From IMG/VR virus record IMGVR_UViG_3300025913_000025, positions 43,420 to 107,419 of that record: a stretch of 64,000 nucleotides of DNA; one strand, given 5' to 3'. Made by a program: the position numbers and the translations under genes. The notes beneath the pieces were generated by a model. That model was not told where the DNA came from. It saw only the letters and a list, made by a program, of their open reading frames with translations, and did not search any database. This document shows positions 1-9,669 of this stretch, piece after piece; within the stretch, counting starts at the first letter, position 1, and each line of letters opens with the position of its first letter. Source of the stretch: a virus.

Positions 1-69
1 GAAAGCGAAGTGAAGGCGACCGAGTCGGCTCAGGTCGATGACTTCGAAGATGAAGATGAGGACGACTGA
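1..69 (+). CDS. 3' end of an unknown gene (partial)
   Basis: Only the last 22 codons lie inside the window. The visible tail is very acidic, ending DFEDEDEDD before TGA. It sits just upstream of the head-tail connector gene, so it may be the end of a head gene (capsid, protease or scaffold), but nothing in the visible part identifies it. Confidence 0.6.
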   Translation, partial: ESEVKATESAQVDDFEDEDEDD

Positions 70-83
70 CCGGATCAAACCGG

Positions 84-563
84 TCAGAACAACTCGCCTT
101 GAGTGCGCCGCTCCGATTGCTTCGGGCGGCGTTTCTTTTTGGTCGCTTCCAGACCAGGTCCCGGCATCGACACGGGGACAACATACTCACGCCATGCCTT
201 GCGGAGCCGGTTCCGAAAGATCGCGCCCAGAATCGCCTTTGGCATCTTGTGGAGCTGGAGCTCGACCATTCGGTCGAAGACTTCGACGATCGCCTCGGCG
301 CTCTTGCCTTCGGTGATGACTCGCGTCACCTGCTGGATGTTCTTGAAGATCCAGTAGTCGTCGAGCAGCAGCAGCGAGAGTTCCACGCCGGCCGCATTCG
401 CCGCGGCCTGCCGCGCGCCGCGCGCCAGGTTTATGTTCGCCACGGTCTCCAGCAACGAACAGAGCGTGCCGGTGTACGGCGATTCATCCGTGGCTTCTTT
501 GGCGAGGTAGAGGAAGTCCGGAATCGGACCCTGCGGTTTCCGCCGTGGCCGTTTCTTCGTCAT
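84..563 (-). CDS. hypothetical protein, basic ends
   Basis: This 159-residue protein is not recognised. The start ATG has a good upstream GAGGGC ribosome site. Both ends are rich in Lys/Arg (TKKRPRRK at the N-terminus, KKKRRPKQ near the C-terminus) and the middle is helical and hydrophobic. It runs against the surrounding late genes, which marks it as an insert in the head module. A rival 183-codon frame on the other strand is judged a shadow because it has no ribosome site and an Arg/His-rich composition typical of antisense frames. Confidence 0.6.
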   Translation of the reverse strand: MTKKRPRRKPQGPIPDFLYLAKEATDESPYTGTLCSLLETVANINLARGARQAAANAAGVELSLLLLDDYWIFKNIQQVTRVITEGKSAEAIVEVFDRMVELQLHKMPKAILGAIFRNRLRKAWREYVVPVSMPGPGLEATKKKRRPKQSERRTQGELF

Positions 564-653
564 TGCGCCCTCGGCAAAAAGAAATCCCCGGGCCGACCGA
601 ACCCTTGGAGAAGAAGAGTTCGGCCAGCCCAGGGGAAAGAATCCGCGTGAAGT

Positions 654-920
654 TCAGTCTGGATCAACATGGTTCCCGTGTAGCATGAAGCAGGTTTGAT
701 CGCCCGGATTCAATTCAAGCGAATGTTCTTCTCCGCGTTCCAACCAGCCCATTTCTTGCTCAGTCACAAATACCTGCGATGCTTCGGTCGTCTTGGCCTT
801 CATCAGCCAGAAGCCGATCGTGCCCCAACGGAAACCGGGGATTCCGACCAAATGCCAAGACTCATCGTCCACGTCGATCATTGCGCCGAAGGTGTACTTT
901 CGGAAGTTTGCGAGACGCAA
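654..920 (-). CDS. hypothetical protein
   Basis: An 88-residue unknown protein with plausible globular composition (aromatic and acidic residues, WHLVGIPGFRWG-type segment). The longest frame begins with TTG; an internal ATG at 881 is an alternative start. It is the second of two minus-strand genes placed between the partial gene at the window edge and the connector gene. No family recognised. Confidence 0.45.
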   Translation of the reverse strand: MRLANFRKYTFGAMIDVDDESWHLVGIPGFRWGTIGFWLMKAKTTEASQVFVTEQEMGWLERGEEHSLELNPGDQTCFMLHGNHVDPD

Positions 921-1045
921 CTCTCAACCCCCTCTTGGATTCGACGCAAGCCTATGGAACAATAGGCACATCGGGTTTCGGATCAACGTAAGATAACGAA
1001 GGCCGAATTCGATGGAAATCATAAGCCAGTGAGACGAAGTAGTCA

Positions 1046-2373
1046 ATGGCAACTATCGATCTCATTACCCCCGATACTTTCGCGAGCGGATGGGCGACCG
1101 CCGACGTTGCGCTCAGCGATGCCGATCAGAACTACCTACCGCTTCTTATCACGGCCGCGTCCGAAGGGATTCAGCGCTGGCTCAATCGGTGGATCAACGT
1201 CCGCGACTACATCGAGATCCGGCAGCCGATCCCCGGACAATGGGACAAGCCGGACCCCGATTATATCGGTTTGAGCTGGTTCCCGCTCCGGCCCTCCGCG
1301 CTTAATCCGAGCTTGAGTTGCCGGACCAACCGCTCGTCCGCAGTGTTCATCTCGAACCAGGGGAACACGAACGTTCAGGATGCCTGGTTCTCACTCTACA
1401 CGATCGGCGAGCCGGACTTCGGCCTTCCTACGCCGGCAGGGATCACGGTCTCCTCTGTCTCGAGCGGCATCCAGACCGACAACACGTTCCCCTTCTTTGG
1501 AGTCCCCCTCGCGACCGGGTTTTCAGTGGTCGCCTCTGGTACCGGGGGAACGATCCCGACCGGGACCTATCAGGTCGCCTACTCGAATCTCAACGGTGCC
1601 GGGGAGTCGGTACCGTCTGCGACGAGAAGCGTTGCCGTGACGCTCGGTCAACAACTCATCGCCACGTTCCCGACCCTGATCCTCAGGCGCTCTCGAGGAA
1701 CCTCTACGTTTCGACGACGAACGGCAGTTCGGCGACGATGACGGTCCAGAACTCGGCGCCGATCACCGATACCCGATACGCCGCGAACGCGCTAGTCTCA
1801 GGAGCCGCTCCGCAGACGGCGAACTATGCCACGCTCGGCCAGCTCGCGACCGCGATCAACAACTTGGGCAACGGCTGGACCGCGCAGATCCAGGGACCGA
1901 CCACGACGTTCGGCGAGTGGTCAACCGCCGATGTCTGGGCTTCGTGCGGAACGCAGGTGGGTTGTCTTTCGACTGGATTCACGCAGGGCCTCGATGTGTT
2001 CATGACCCGCATGGTCGGCGTTCAAACCGATGTCGCAGGCGGGGCCGTCTGGTTGCCAAAGGGCGCGACTCAGTATGGATCGGGACCGGGCAACGTGACT
2101 CAATGGCCGGGCAGTTGCGATATCGTGATGGGCGGTTCGAACTGGAACGGACCGGTCTTGCTGAAGTATGCAGCCGGATTCACGACTGTCCCCGCAGCGA
2201 TTCAGGATGCGTGCGTCGAACTCGTGAAGGCCATGTTCGAGCGCAAGGGGACCGACACCACGCTCAAGAGTGAGAACACGGACCGGTACAGGCGCGAAGC
2301 GCTCGAGATGATTCCTTATCTTCCCGGACCGGTGAAGAAGGCGCTTTCGCTCTGGCGATACATCCCTGTCTGA
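1046..2373 (+). CDS. head-tail connector-like protein, broken by one frameshift
   Basis: The N-terminal part (LITPDTFASGW, then ITAASEGIQRWLNRW) resembles gp6-type head-tail connectors that sit under the portal. The C-terminal part (DACVELVKAMFERKG, helical) also fits that fold. A fibronectin-like beta segment lies between. The reading frame breaks near 1680-1700: frame 2 is open to 1741, and the protein-like continuation is one frame back and runs to 2373. Adding one C to the CCC run near 1682 would join them as 442 residues (FPTPDPQALSRN). No canonical slippery heptamer is present, so a sequencing or assembly indel, or a real mutation, is likelier than programmed shifting. Confidence 0.6.
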
Positions 2374-2385
2374 GAAGAGGGTCCG

Positions 2386-5300
2386 ATGTCGACGCCGACA
2401 ATTTGGCAAAGCCCGATCAATGGTGCGCAGGCCGCGCTCGCCGCGAAGTATACGGTCGGGCTCGGATCAATGGTGATCACGAAGGGATACGGCGACGTGA
2501 TCCGGCAGAAGCTCCTCGATCTGGGCTTGCCGTCGATCTCGCCGTCAGCGCCGCTCGCGTACACGATCACGTCGAAGACTCAGCCCTCGACGCTTGCGAC
2601 CTACGAAGCGATCTATCAGGCAACTGGACTCACTGATGATACTCTGAGCGGAGTCAGCACGATCGAGGGTTCGATCGACCAGGCGTTCTCGATCGGCAGC
2701 AAGTTCGCGGTGAATCTGACTGCCGGCCAGATCGCGTTGATACAGACAGCGATCAACGCCGTCGAGACAGGCAAAGCGCCCCTCATCGCGCCCACGTTCA
2801 CTGGCCAGGTTTCTGTTCAAGCGCCGACCGCGTCGACCCTCCTTCAGAGGTGGTTGGACAGCAACGGTTCCATGGTCGCCACGATTGACAACGCCGGGTC
2901 CAATCTCGGAACGGCAGAACTCACGATCCTCGGTATCGCCAACGCCGGGATTCAGGACCTGGGTGGCCAGGTCGTCAACGTCAAGAATCCCGCCTATGGC
3001 TGCACTGGCAATGGCACGACGGATGACGCGCCCGCGCTCCGGCTGGCAATCACCAAAGCGGCGGCAATCGGCGGGACCGTGTTTTTCCCGAATGGAACGT
3101 TTCTGCTCAAGAGCCAGATCACGATTCCCAGTAACGTGACATTTCAAGGCGCCGGTCCCGGCAGCGTGATTCAGGGCGATGGGACATTTCAGGTCCTATT
3201 CGACGTCACCGCAGTCAGTAACGTCCAGTTCGTTTCGCTGAAACTGAACGGCGGAGCCAGCGTCGGCATTTACATCGATACCTCGTCACACATCAGCGTA
3301 ACGAATTGCGAGATCGATAACTTCACCCGCGTTCGCGACACGCTCTACACGTCGGGAATCCTGCTCAACGCGGCAAGCAACGTCCTGATTCGCGGCAATA
3401 AATTCTCGGGATGCGGGTACAACGCCGGACCGGGAACGGCCGCGAACGGGACCATCGTTTTCAAGGACAACGCAACGACTGACTGCACGAACGTCACGGT
3501 TTCCGAGAACGCGATTTTCAACGCCGGACTCTTCGCGATTTGCGGATTCGATATCTCGGAATGCAAGATTCTCGATAACTATATAGATCAAGGAAACATC
3601 GGCAATACAGACTACAATAACGGATATGGCATCCTTGCATACGACGCGCAACACGCATTGCCGGGTCGGAACTTCGTCAAGAACAACCTGATCCGAGGCA
3701 ACTTCGTCACTACCTGTTATGGGACCGGGATTTACTGCGTCGTCGGAATCGACAACACGATCGCGCACAACATCGTTGTCAACAGCGCTCTGACGATGGA
3801 TTCGTCCAGCCTGCGGCAAGGCGGAATCGTCGCCAATGAGTCCGTGCGGACCATCATCGACGGCAACCACGCGATCAACATCGGCGGCGCCCAGCTCAAT
3901 CTCGTGTCGGGGATCGCGAGCCTCGTGGGCACGGGTGACATGGTGACGAATAACACGATCGATAATGTTCCCACATCTGGAGGCGACGGATTCTATTGCG
4001 GGGGCACCGGCGAGGTAGTCACCATTACGGTCGGCGGCACGGTGGCCGATAACACAATCACAAATTGCGGTCAACATGGCTTGCATTTTGATATCACTCC
4101 CGACAAGACCGGGCTCATCATCGAAGGGAACAGCGTCACGTCGGTCGCTGGAGTCGGGATGCGATGCGGCCAGTTGATCCGATGCCTGATCAAAGGGAAC
4201 TCGATCACCGACTTTGGCGACGGCCAACAAGGGTTTCTGAGTGCCGGCACAGGCAGCGGCACCAATCGATGTGTGTTCGAGGGTAACATCGTCGTCACGA
4301 CCGTCTCGAATTCTGGCCGGGCGTTCTCGTTCGCGAACGCGCGAAACCAGTTTATCAACAACGTGGTCATCGGCGCGGGGATCCTTGCGACCGGGTTCTA
4401 CGACACCACCAACCTGTCCTCTGAGCCGAACATCTATTCCGGGAACCGGTGCATTGTCGGGGTGACGAATCCGTTCAGTTTTCTCGGTCAGGTGAGCTGC
4501 CTGAACGGAAACTACAACACGGGGGCCGGCGCGCCGGTCACGACTCCGTTCATTCTCGGCGAGGATTACTACGACTCCACCAACGAAGTCTGGTACACGT
4601 CCAAGGGCACGTCCTCAGCGGCGGACTGGGTTGCTTACGTTTCGGCGATCGCGCCCACGCTCACCGGGCAGGTCATCGTGCAGGCCGCGGCGGCATCGAC
4701 CTTGCTCCAGCAATGGAACGACAATGCTGGAAACCCGATTGCGGCGATCAATAATTCCGGCGCGGTCGGAGTCGGCACCGCACAGCTCGGCATCGGCACC
4801 GCGAACCCCTTGCGTCCGCTTCATATCATGGCGGCGGACATCGGCGCGGGAACGTACATCGCGCTCGACAACACCGATACGACCCACAATAACAACGGAT
4901 CGATTATCGCGTGGACAACGACCACAACCGGCGTTGGAGGAGCCGCGTTTAAAGGCTATGCGTCAATCACGGGAAAGATCCTCACGCACGATCAACCGAC
5001 GCTGGCCAGCACTCTTACCTATCTCACGGCGAACGGTTCCGGTGCATTCAATACATACTTGATGGACCAGTTCGGCGCTTTCACGATTCCGGGGAACGTC
5101 TACGCGACGGTGCGCGACAATGGAGGCGCCGATTTCGACGTTAAGCATCCCACCTACGGATGCAAATGCGATGCGATGAGCGCCATTGCAACGGGCATCA
5201 CGCTCAACTCACCTACGATCACGATGACCGTGCCGACCTCGGGAGATGTCGGCACGGCAATCTCGGTTCCCGGCGCGGGCACTGCGGGCGCTACGCTGGC

Positions 5301-7362
5301 GACGACGATAAGTGCTGTAAATGGCACCCTGATTACGCTCGCGAGTCCCATCGTTACGACCGTCAGGACCGCGATCATTACCTACGGCGCCAGCTCTTTG
5401 ACAGCCGTGGCAACCAATGTAGTGGCCGGATCGACTCTGAGCGTGGTGGTGCCAACTTCGGCCGACGCCGGCAAGACGATTTCGATTCCCGGCGCTGGCA
5501 CGGCGGGCGCCGCACTGGTCACCACGATCAGCACTGTATCGGGCACCACGATCACGCTTGCCGCGAATTGCCTTGCGACCATCGCCTCGGCCACTGCGCT
5601 GTACGGCACCGACGACACGACGCACTTCCGCAACGCGATCACGGCGGCGGCGGCGGTAAGCGGAACCGTGCTCGTGCCAACCGGCAACATGCTCATCGCG
5701 TCTCTGATCACCTTGCCGTCCAACATCGCGGTCATGGGCACCGGGCCGGGATCAATGATCACGGGAACCAGCGGACTCGAGGTGCTGATCTCGCTGAACG
5801 GCTCGACAGGCGTACGGATACGCAACCTCACGCTCAACGGCGGTGCCAGCGTGGGAATCTTCGCGACGGCGTGCAGCAACTTCCTGATCGATAACTGCGT
5901 CATCAATAATTTCAACCGCGTCCGCGATACGCTCTATACCTCGGGAATCCTGCTCAACGCAGCAACGATCGGCTGGATCCAGAAGTGCCAGTTCGCGAAC
6001 AATGGCTACGGCGGCGCTGGCGCGATCACCAATGGCGCGATCGTCTTCAAGGACAACCCGACGACCGATTGCACATTCATCAATGTAGTGTTCAATGAAA
6101 TCGTCGGAGCGGGCCTCTACGGAATCTGCGGCTTCGACGTGTCCGACTGCAAGTTCATTTCAAACACGATCAATCAGGGCAACGTTGGGACCACCGACTA
6201 CAACAACGGTTACGGAATCCTGGTCTACGACGCGCAGCACGCTTCAGGACGCAATTATGTGTTTCGGAACGTCGTCGCGTTCAACAACGTCTCGAACTGC
6301 TACGGGACGGGCATCTATCTCGTCGTCGGTATCGACAACATCATCGCCCACAACATCGTGAAGAGCGTCGCCTTGACGATGGATTCGTCGAGCCTGCGGC
6401 AAGGCGGAATCATCGCCAACGAATCCGTCAATACGATTATCGATGCGAATGAAGTCGATACCGTGGGCGGCGCACAGGTTAACCAGGTTGCCGGGATCGC
6501 GTCACTGATCGGCACGAATGACGAGATCACCAATAACCGGATCGCAAACGTCACGGCAACAGCCGGAGACGGAATCAACGTGGGCGGATCGGGTGAAGTC
6601 GTCACGTCCACCGTGGGCGGCAGGTACAGCGGAAACTCGATCAAGACCGTTGGCCGATACGGAATGAACTTCGACACGTCCACGGCTAAGGTCGATCTCG
6701 TCGTCGAATCAAACTACGTGCAGAGTTGCGGCTCGATCGGCTACTTTATCAACAACGTTCAATACAGTCAGTTCAACCACAACAAGGTACGTGACTTCGG
6801 TGCTGGGTCTCAGGGCTTCTTGATCGGGTCGTCCTCCTCGACGACCAACGTCTCGCTAAACGGCTGCGAGGCCGAGATTACGAGCACGAACTCGGGACGT
6901 GGGTTTCAGATCGCAACCGGTCCCAACACGGTCAATAGTTGCGTTGCGTCCGGCATCGGCGCGGCGCTCAGCGTGGGCTTCCTCGACCAATCGAACACGA
7001 CACCGCCTGTCGTTTGGACGGGCTATAGCTACACGCGCGGAACGGTCACGACGCCGTTCAGTCGATCCGGTCAGCAATCATGCCTAGACAGCATGTACAA
7101 TTCGGGCGCCGGCGCGCCCGCGACCACTCCCAGAGTCGTCGGCGAGAAGTATCTCGACACAACCAATAAGCAATTCTACATTGCCGTTGGCACGAGCGCC
7201 GCGACGGACTGGGCACCGTCCGACACTCCGCTTCTCACGGGTACCGCGGCTCCGGCAACGACGCCGTTCCGGCTCAACCTGATGTTTCTCGACACGACCA
7301 ACAAGAAGGCCTACGTGTCCATGGGAGTGGCCTCGTCGGCAGACTGGGTGTTACTCAATTGA
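2386..7362 (+). CDS. giant tail fibre/spike with two beta-helix domains
   Basis: At 1658 residues this is the largest gene here. It starts 12 bases after the connector gene with a GAGGGTCCG ribosome site. Residues about 209-749 and 1074-1609 are two copies of the same right-handed beta-helix (pectate-lyase-like) domain; both contain RVRDTLYTSGILLNAA, DYNNGYGIL and TMDSSSLRQGGI. Between them lie two short beta repeats (about 934-1001 and 1007-1073) sharing ISVPGAGTAGA or ISIPGAGTAGA. A short trailer, (Y/F)LDTTNKxxY...SSADWV, occurs three times. Such proteins bind, and sometimes cut, cell-surface polysaccharide. No catalytic residues can be named. Its position inside the head-completion genes is unusual. 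Confidence 0.75.
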   Translation: MSTPTIWQSPINGAQAALAAKYTVGLGSMVITKGYGDVIRQKLLDLGLPSISPSAPLAYTITSKTQPSTLATYEAIYQATGLTDDTLSGVSTIEGSIDQAFSIGSKFAVNLTAGQIALIQTAINAVETGKAPLIAPTFTGQVSVQAPTASTLLQRWLDSNGSMVATIDNAGSNLGTAELTILGIANAGIQDLGGQVVNVKNPAYGCTGNGTTDDAPALRLAITKAAAIGGTVFFPNGTFLLKSQITIPSNVTFQGAGPGSVIQGDGTFQVLFDVTAVSNVQFVSLKLNGGASVGIYIDTSSHISVTNCEIDNFTRVRDTLYTSGILLNAASNVLIRGNKFSGCGYNAGPGTAANGTIVFKDNATTDCTNVTVSENAIFNAGLFAICGFDISECKILDNYIDQGNIGNTDYNNGYGILAYDAQHALPGRNFVKNNLIRGNFVTTCYGTGIYCVVGIDNTIAHNIVVNSALTMDSSSLRQGGIVANESVRTIIDGNHAINIGGAQLNLVSGIASLVGTGDMVTNNTIDNVPTSGGDGFYCGGTGEVVTITVGGTVADNTITNCGQHGLHFDITPDKTGLIIEGNSVTSVAGVGMRCGQLIRCLIKGNSITDFGDGQQGFLSAGTGSGTNRCVFEGNIVVTTVSNSGRAFSFANARNQFINNVVIGAGILATGFYDTTNLSSEPNIYSGNRCIVGVTNPFSFLGQVSCLNGNYNTGAGAPVTTPFILGEDYYDSTNEVWYTSKGTSSAADWVAYVSAIAPTLTGQVIVQAAAASTLLQQWNDNAGNPIAAINNSGAVGVGTAQLGIGTANPLRPLHIMAADIGAGTYIALDNTDTTHNNNGSIIAWTTTTTGVGGAAFKGYASITGKILTHDQPTLASTLTYLTANGSGAFNTYLMDQFGAFTIPGNVYATVRDNGGADFDVKHPTYGCKCDAMSAIATGITLNSPTITMTVPTSGDVGTAISVPGAGTAGATLATTISAVNGTLITLASPIVTTVRTAIITYGASSLTAVATNVVAGSTLSVVVPTSADAGKTISIPGAGTAGAALVTTISTVSGTTITLAANCLATIASATALYGTDDTTHFRNAITAAAAVSGTVLVPTGNMLIASLITLPSNIAVMGTGPGSMITGTSGLEVLISLNGSTGVRIRNLTLNGGASVGIFATACSNFLIDNCVINNFNRVRDTLYTSGILLNAATIGWIQKCQFANNGYGGAGAITNGAIVFKDNPTTDCTFINVVFNEIVGAGLYGICGFDVSDCKFISNTINQGNVGTTDYNNGYGILVYDAQHASGRNYVFRNVVAFNNVSNCYGTGIYLVVGIDNIIAHNIVKSVALTMDSSSLRQGGIIANESVNTIIDANEVDTVGGAQVNQVAGIASLIGTNDEITNNRIANVTATAGDGINVGGSGEVVTSTVGGRYSGNSIKTVGRYGMNFDTSTAKVDLVVESNYVQSCGSIGYFINNVQYSQFNHNKVRDFGAGSQGFLIGSSSSTTNVSLNGCEAEITSTNSGRGFQIATGPNTVNSCVASGIGAALSVGFLDQSNTTPPVVWTGYSYTRGTVTTPFSRSGQQSCLDSMYNSGAGAPATTPRVVGEKYLDTTNKQFYIAVGTSAATDWAPSDTPLLTGTAAPATTPFRLNLMFLDTTNKKAYVSMGVASSADWVLLN
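3010..4632 (+). repeat. beta-helix domain, copy A of internal duplication
   Basis: First copy of the duplicated fibre domain. It aligns along its whole length with the second copy at 5605-7212, at both protein and DNA level, including the same order of short landmarks. Confidence 0.85.
5605..7212 (+). repeat. beta-helix domain, copy B of internal duplication
   Basis: Second copy of the fibre domain. Compared with copy A it is preceded by two tandem beta modules (about 5185-5390 and 5404-5604), which split the junction motif (KNPAYGC in A, KHPTYGC in B) from the rest of the helix. Confidence 0.85.
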
Positions 7363-7790
7363 GCTACGGCGATCCCTACAACACGACGGTCTACAACGCG
7401 CCGCAGCCGGGATCGACGCTCACCCCGAGCGGTCGGTATGGCTATGGTCCGAGCCGGTACATCTATCGGAACCAGGTCGATCTCTACGCCCGGATTGCGG
7501 CGAAGGATCGCGAGAAGGCGACGATCGGTGCGCTCTACGAACTGGTGGCGTCTTCCGTGCCATGCTCGGTCCAGCCCGGGGATATCATGACCAGGTACAC
7601 CCCCGATGAAAAGATCGAGCAGTTCATCCCCTACGAGATTTACTTCCGGACGAACCCGGCGCAGGGTCAATACAACATGGTCAACTGGATCGACGACTCG
7701 GGCGCTTCTCACGATATCGCCGTGATCGGTACGCGATCGTTGGCAGGCCGCGGCAACGTCTGGGCGATCACGGGAGAGGAGCGGATCTGA
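7359..7790 (+). CDS. head closure / head-tail joining-like protein
   Basis: 143 residues from a TTG that overlaps the fibre stop codon, suggesting coupled translation. The C-terminal half (VPCSVQPGDI ... IDDSGASHDIAVIGTRSL ... WAITGEERI) has the beta-barrel rhythm of phage head-tail adaptor proteins that close the head after packaging. The family match is by pattern only. The next gene overlaps by one base (TGATG). Confidence 0.5.
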   Translation: MSYGDPYNTTVYNAPQPGSTLTPSGRYGYGPSRYIYRNQVDLYARIAAKDREKATIGALYELVASSVPCSVQPGDIMTRYTPDEKIEQFIPYEIYFRTNPAQGQYNMVNWIDDSGASHDIAVIGTRSLAGRGNVWAITGEERI

Positions 7791-8368
7791 TGTCGACTGC
7801 CGGACCTAATGGAGTCGGATCGGTCGGAACGAGTAATGTGATCGGAACGATCGATTGGACCGGCGCACTCAATGTTTTCGCACCAGACGGAGTCTATGCG
7901 ACGGCAGTTCTGAATTCGAGCGAGGTGAGTTACTACCTGCATGGGGCCTCGTTTGGTTTCTCGATTCCTCCGGGCGCGACGATCAACGGGATACAACTGG
8001 ACATTCTTTGCCAGGGAACAGGTACCGCACTCATTCAGGATCACTCAATTCGCCTTTATCAAGGCGGAGTTCTCACGGGAACCGATAAGGCCGTGGGGAC
8101 CACATGGCCAGTTTTTGGGGCCGAGGCATACAGGTCCTACGGAGGACCGGCCGATCTGTGGGGTGCATCATGGGGACCTTCGGACATAAACGACGTAACT
8201 TTTGGCGCGGCGATTTGCGCGATCAACAATGCGCCATCGGGCGGAATAGCTTATGTCGATTACTTTCGAATAACTGTCACATTCACGAGCACGAACCAGG
8301 TCTCTCAGCAAGTGACCGTTGCAAGACCTCCTCAAGCCGCTTATGATTGGACGCAGAAGCCCGACTAA
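7790..8368 (+). CDS. virion-associated beta-sandwich protein (putative)
   Basis: 192 residues, rich in Gly, Ser, Thr and aromatic residues with alternating beta pattern (ASFGFSIPPGATINGIQLDI, YVDYFRITVTF). This pattern is common in phage surface or decoration proteins and lectin-like sandwiches. It is translationally coupled to the gene before it through a TGATG overlap. No specific family recognised; a structural role is inferred from place and composition. Confidence 0.55.
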   Translation: MSTAGPNGVGSVGTSNVIGTIDWTGALNVFAPDGVYATAVLNSSEVSYYLHGASFGFSIPPGATINGIQLDILCQGTGTALIQDHSIRLYQGGVLTGTDKAVGTTWPVFGAEAYRSYGGPADLWGASWGPSDINDVTFGAAICAINNAPSGGIAYVDYFRITVTFTSTNQVSQQVTVARPPQAAYDWTQKPD

Positions 8369-8427
8369 TCTTACGGCGAACCGCGAGAGCGGAACGTCTT
8401 TACCTGATAAGAGTTGAGGTTGCCCTC

Positions 8428-8895
8428 ATGGCCAGACTTCTCGGATCCTGCTTTGTGGCTCCCACGTCGGTTGTGGGAGGCACTCCGCAAACCCTCATTC
8501 AGATGGTCGCGCCGACGAACCAGCGCGGGGCCGTTTATCAGTTCGCGTGGTCGTTCGACGGCACGAACTCGGCCAATACCCCGGGTACCCAGATCATCTT
8601 GCGCCAGACGACGGCCGGCACGGCGACCAACACGGCTGTTGCTCCCAAGAAGATCAACGATCCCAGTGGCGTCGGCGAGACGCTTCAATTCACCTATCAG
8701 ACGGCCTATACCGTCGAGCCGACCGCGAGCGACGTGATGATGGAATTCACGCAACCGGTCTTCGGCGGCCTTCTGAGCCAGGCGTTCGCGCCCTGGAGCT
8801 CGGAAATCATGATCCCGGGCGGCACGCGGCTCGGCTTCAAGTCGTCGTGCGCGCAGACGGTCAACGCGGGTCTGACGGTCTGGTACGAAGAGTGA
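8428..8895 (+). CDS. structural protein of unknown role
   Basis: 155 residues beginning MARLLGSCFVAP. The ATG was chosen over a longer upstream frame because a GAGTTGAGGT ribosome-like stretch precedes it. The sequence is beta-rich and Thr/Gln-rich (TPGTQIILRQTTAGTATNTAV). It looks like a small virion protein such as a decoration or head-fibre protein, but it is not assigned to a family. Confidence 0.55.
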   Translation: MARLLGSCFVAPTSVVGGTPQTLIQMVAPTNQRGAVYQFAWSFDGTNSANTPGTQIILRQTTAGTATNTAVAPKKINDPSGVGETLQFTYQTAYTVEPTASDVMMEFTQPVFGGLLSQAFAPWSSEIMIPGGTRLGFKSSCAQTVNAGLTVWYEE

Positions 8896-8971
8896 TCGAT
8901 CCGGCCATTGGGCTTCCAGGTGGGCGCGCTGGGTTCCGGTGCGCCTGCCTTGCACTCAGGGAGAGAACGCC

Positions 8972-9154
8972 ATGGCGGACGAAAACGAAAAGGTCGAGGC
9001 GCCCGAGCCGAAGCACGAAGATACGCCGCTCGGGTTCAAGCGCGAAGAGATCCGATGCGGGAACTGTGGCCAGCCGGCCACGCTCTTGACGCCGCTCAAT
9101 CCCAAGGATGGGCAGGTCGAGCGCGTGCTCCCGCATTACGGTTGCCGCGATTAG
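8972..9154 (+). CDS. small zinc-ribbon-like protein
   Basis: 60 residues with an acidic N-terminus and a CGNCGQP knuckle plus a late Cys (HYGCRD). Start ATG is preceded by a GGGAG ribosome site. The two to three cysteines could hold a metal alone or as a dimer. It converges with, and overlaps by four bases, the minus-strand gene that follows. Confidence 0.55.
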   Translation: MADENEKVEAPEPKHEDTPLGFKREEIRCGNCGQPATLLTPLNPKDGQVERVLPHYGCRD

Positions 9155-9618
9155 GCATTAGCCGCGACGTGTGGCTTGCGGAAATAGTCCTCGAGCGCGA
9201 TCACGGCACGGCGGATCAGGTCCCGTTGCTCGGCGCTGATGTCGAGCACAAGCCCTGCATAGTGATCGACGTTGTAGCGGTCGTCGAGGCTGACGCCGAG
9301 CCGACGAATCCGGGTCTGGCAATCGTTGATGAGATGAAAGTAGATTGTGCGGATGATTCGCGCGTGCATGTGCAAGGATTTGGGAAGGAAGAACTTGGCA
9401 TCGTAGATGAAGGGTCCGTTCAGGTTCACGCGGATCTTGTCCTCGTGGGGAACCATGTAGACGAACATGACGCCCCCGGGATGAAACTGGCGATCGAGAG
9501 CAAAGAGCTTCTCCAAGAATCCTTCGCCAGCCGGTTGATTCGCTAGATCAAGTGCGGCACTGGCGATCCCCATGAAGAGGTGGCGTGACGGCTCGTGATA
9601 CCTGATTGACGTTCCCAT
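9151..9618 (-). CDS. hypothetical protein inserted against the late operon
   Basis: 155 residues starting MGTSIRYHEPSRHL. The start is well supported by AGGAGGGGG about eight bases upstream, so a longer frame toward 9894 is rejected. The protein is helical, with many His and Asp residues and no recognised motif. Opposite orientation and its own strong ribosome site suggest an independently expressed insert. Confidence 0.65.
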   Translation of the reverse strand: MGTSIRYHEPSRHLFMGIASAALDLANQPAGEGFLEKLFALDRQFHPGGVMFVYMVPHEDKIRVNLNGPFIYDAKFFLPKSLHMHARIIRTIYFHLINDCQTRIRRLGVSLDDRYNVDHYAGLVLDISAEQRDLIRRAVIALEDYFRKPHVAANA

Positions 9619-9669
9619 CCGCGTTCCCCCTCCTGAAAGAAAGATCGACATCATCGCGATCAACCACCC

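Noticed and set aside
99-650. 183-codon + strand frame opposite the gene at 84-563
   Set aside because: Arg/His/Leu-rich antisense composition, no ribosome site, and the minus-strand frame has both a good site and protein-like content.
1670-1700. Programmed frameshift in the connector gene
   Set aside because: No X XXY YYZ heptamer or following stem was found; a one-base indel in CCC explains it more simply.
3286-4230. 314-codon minus frame inside the fibre gene
   Set aside because: Shadow of high-GC coding DNA; Val/Asp/Arg pattern typical of antisense frames, and the fibre frame is certain.
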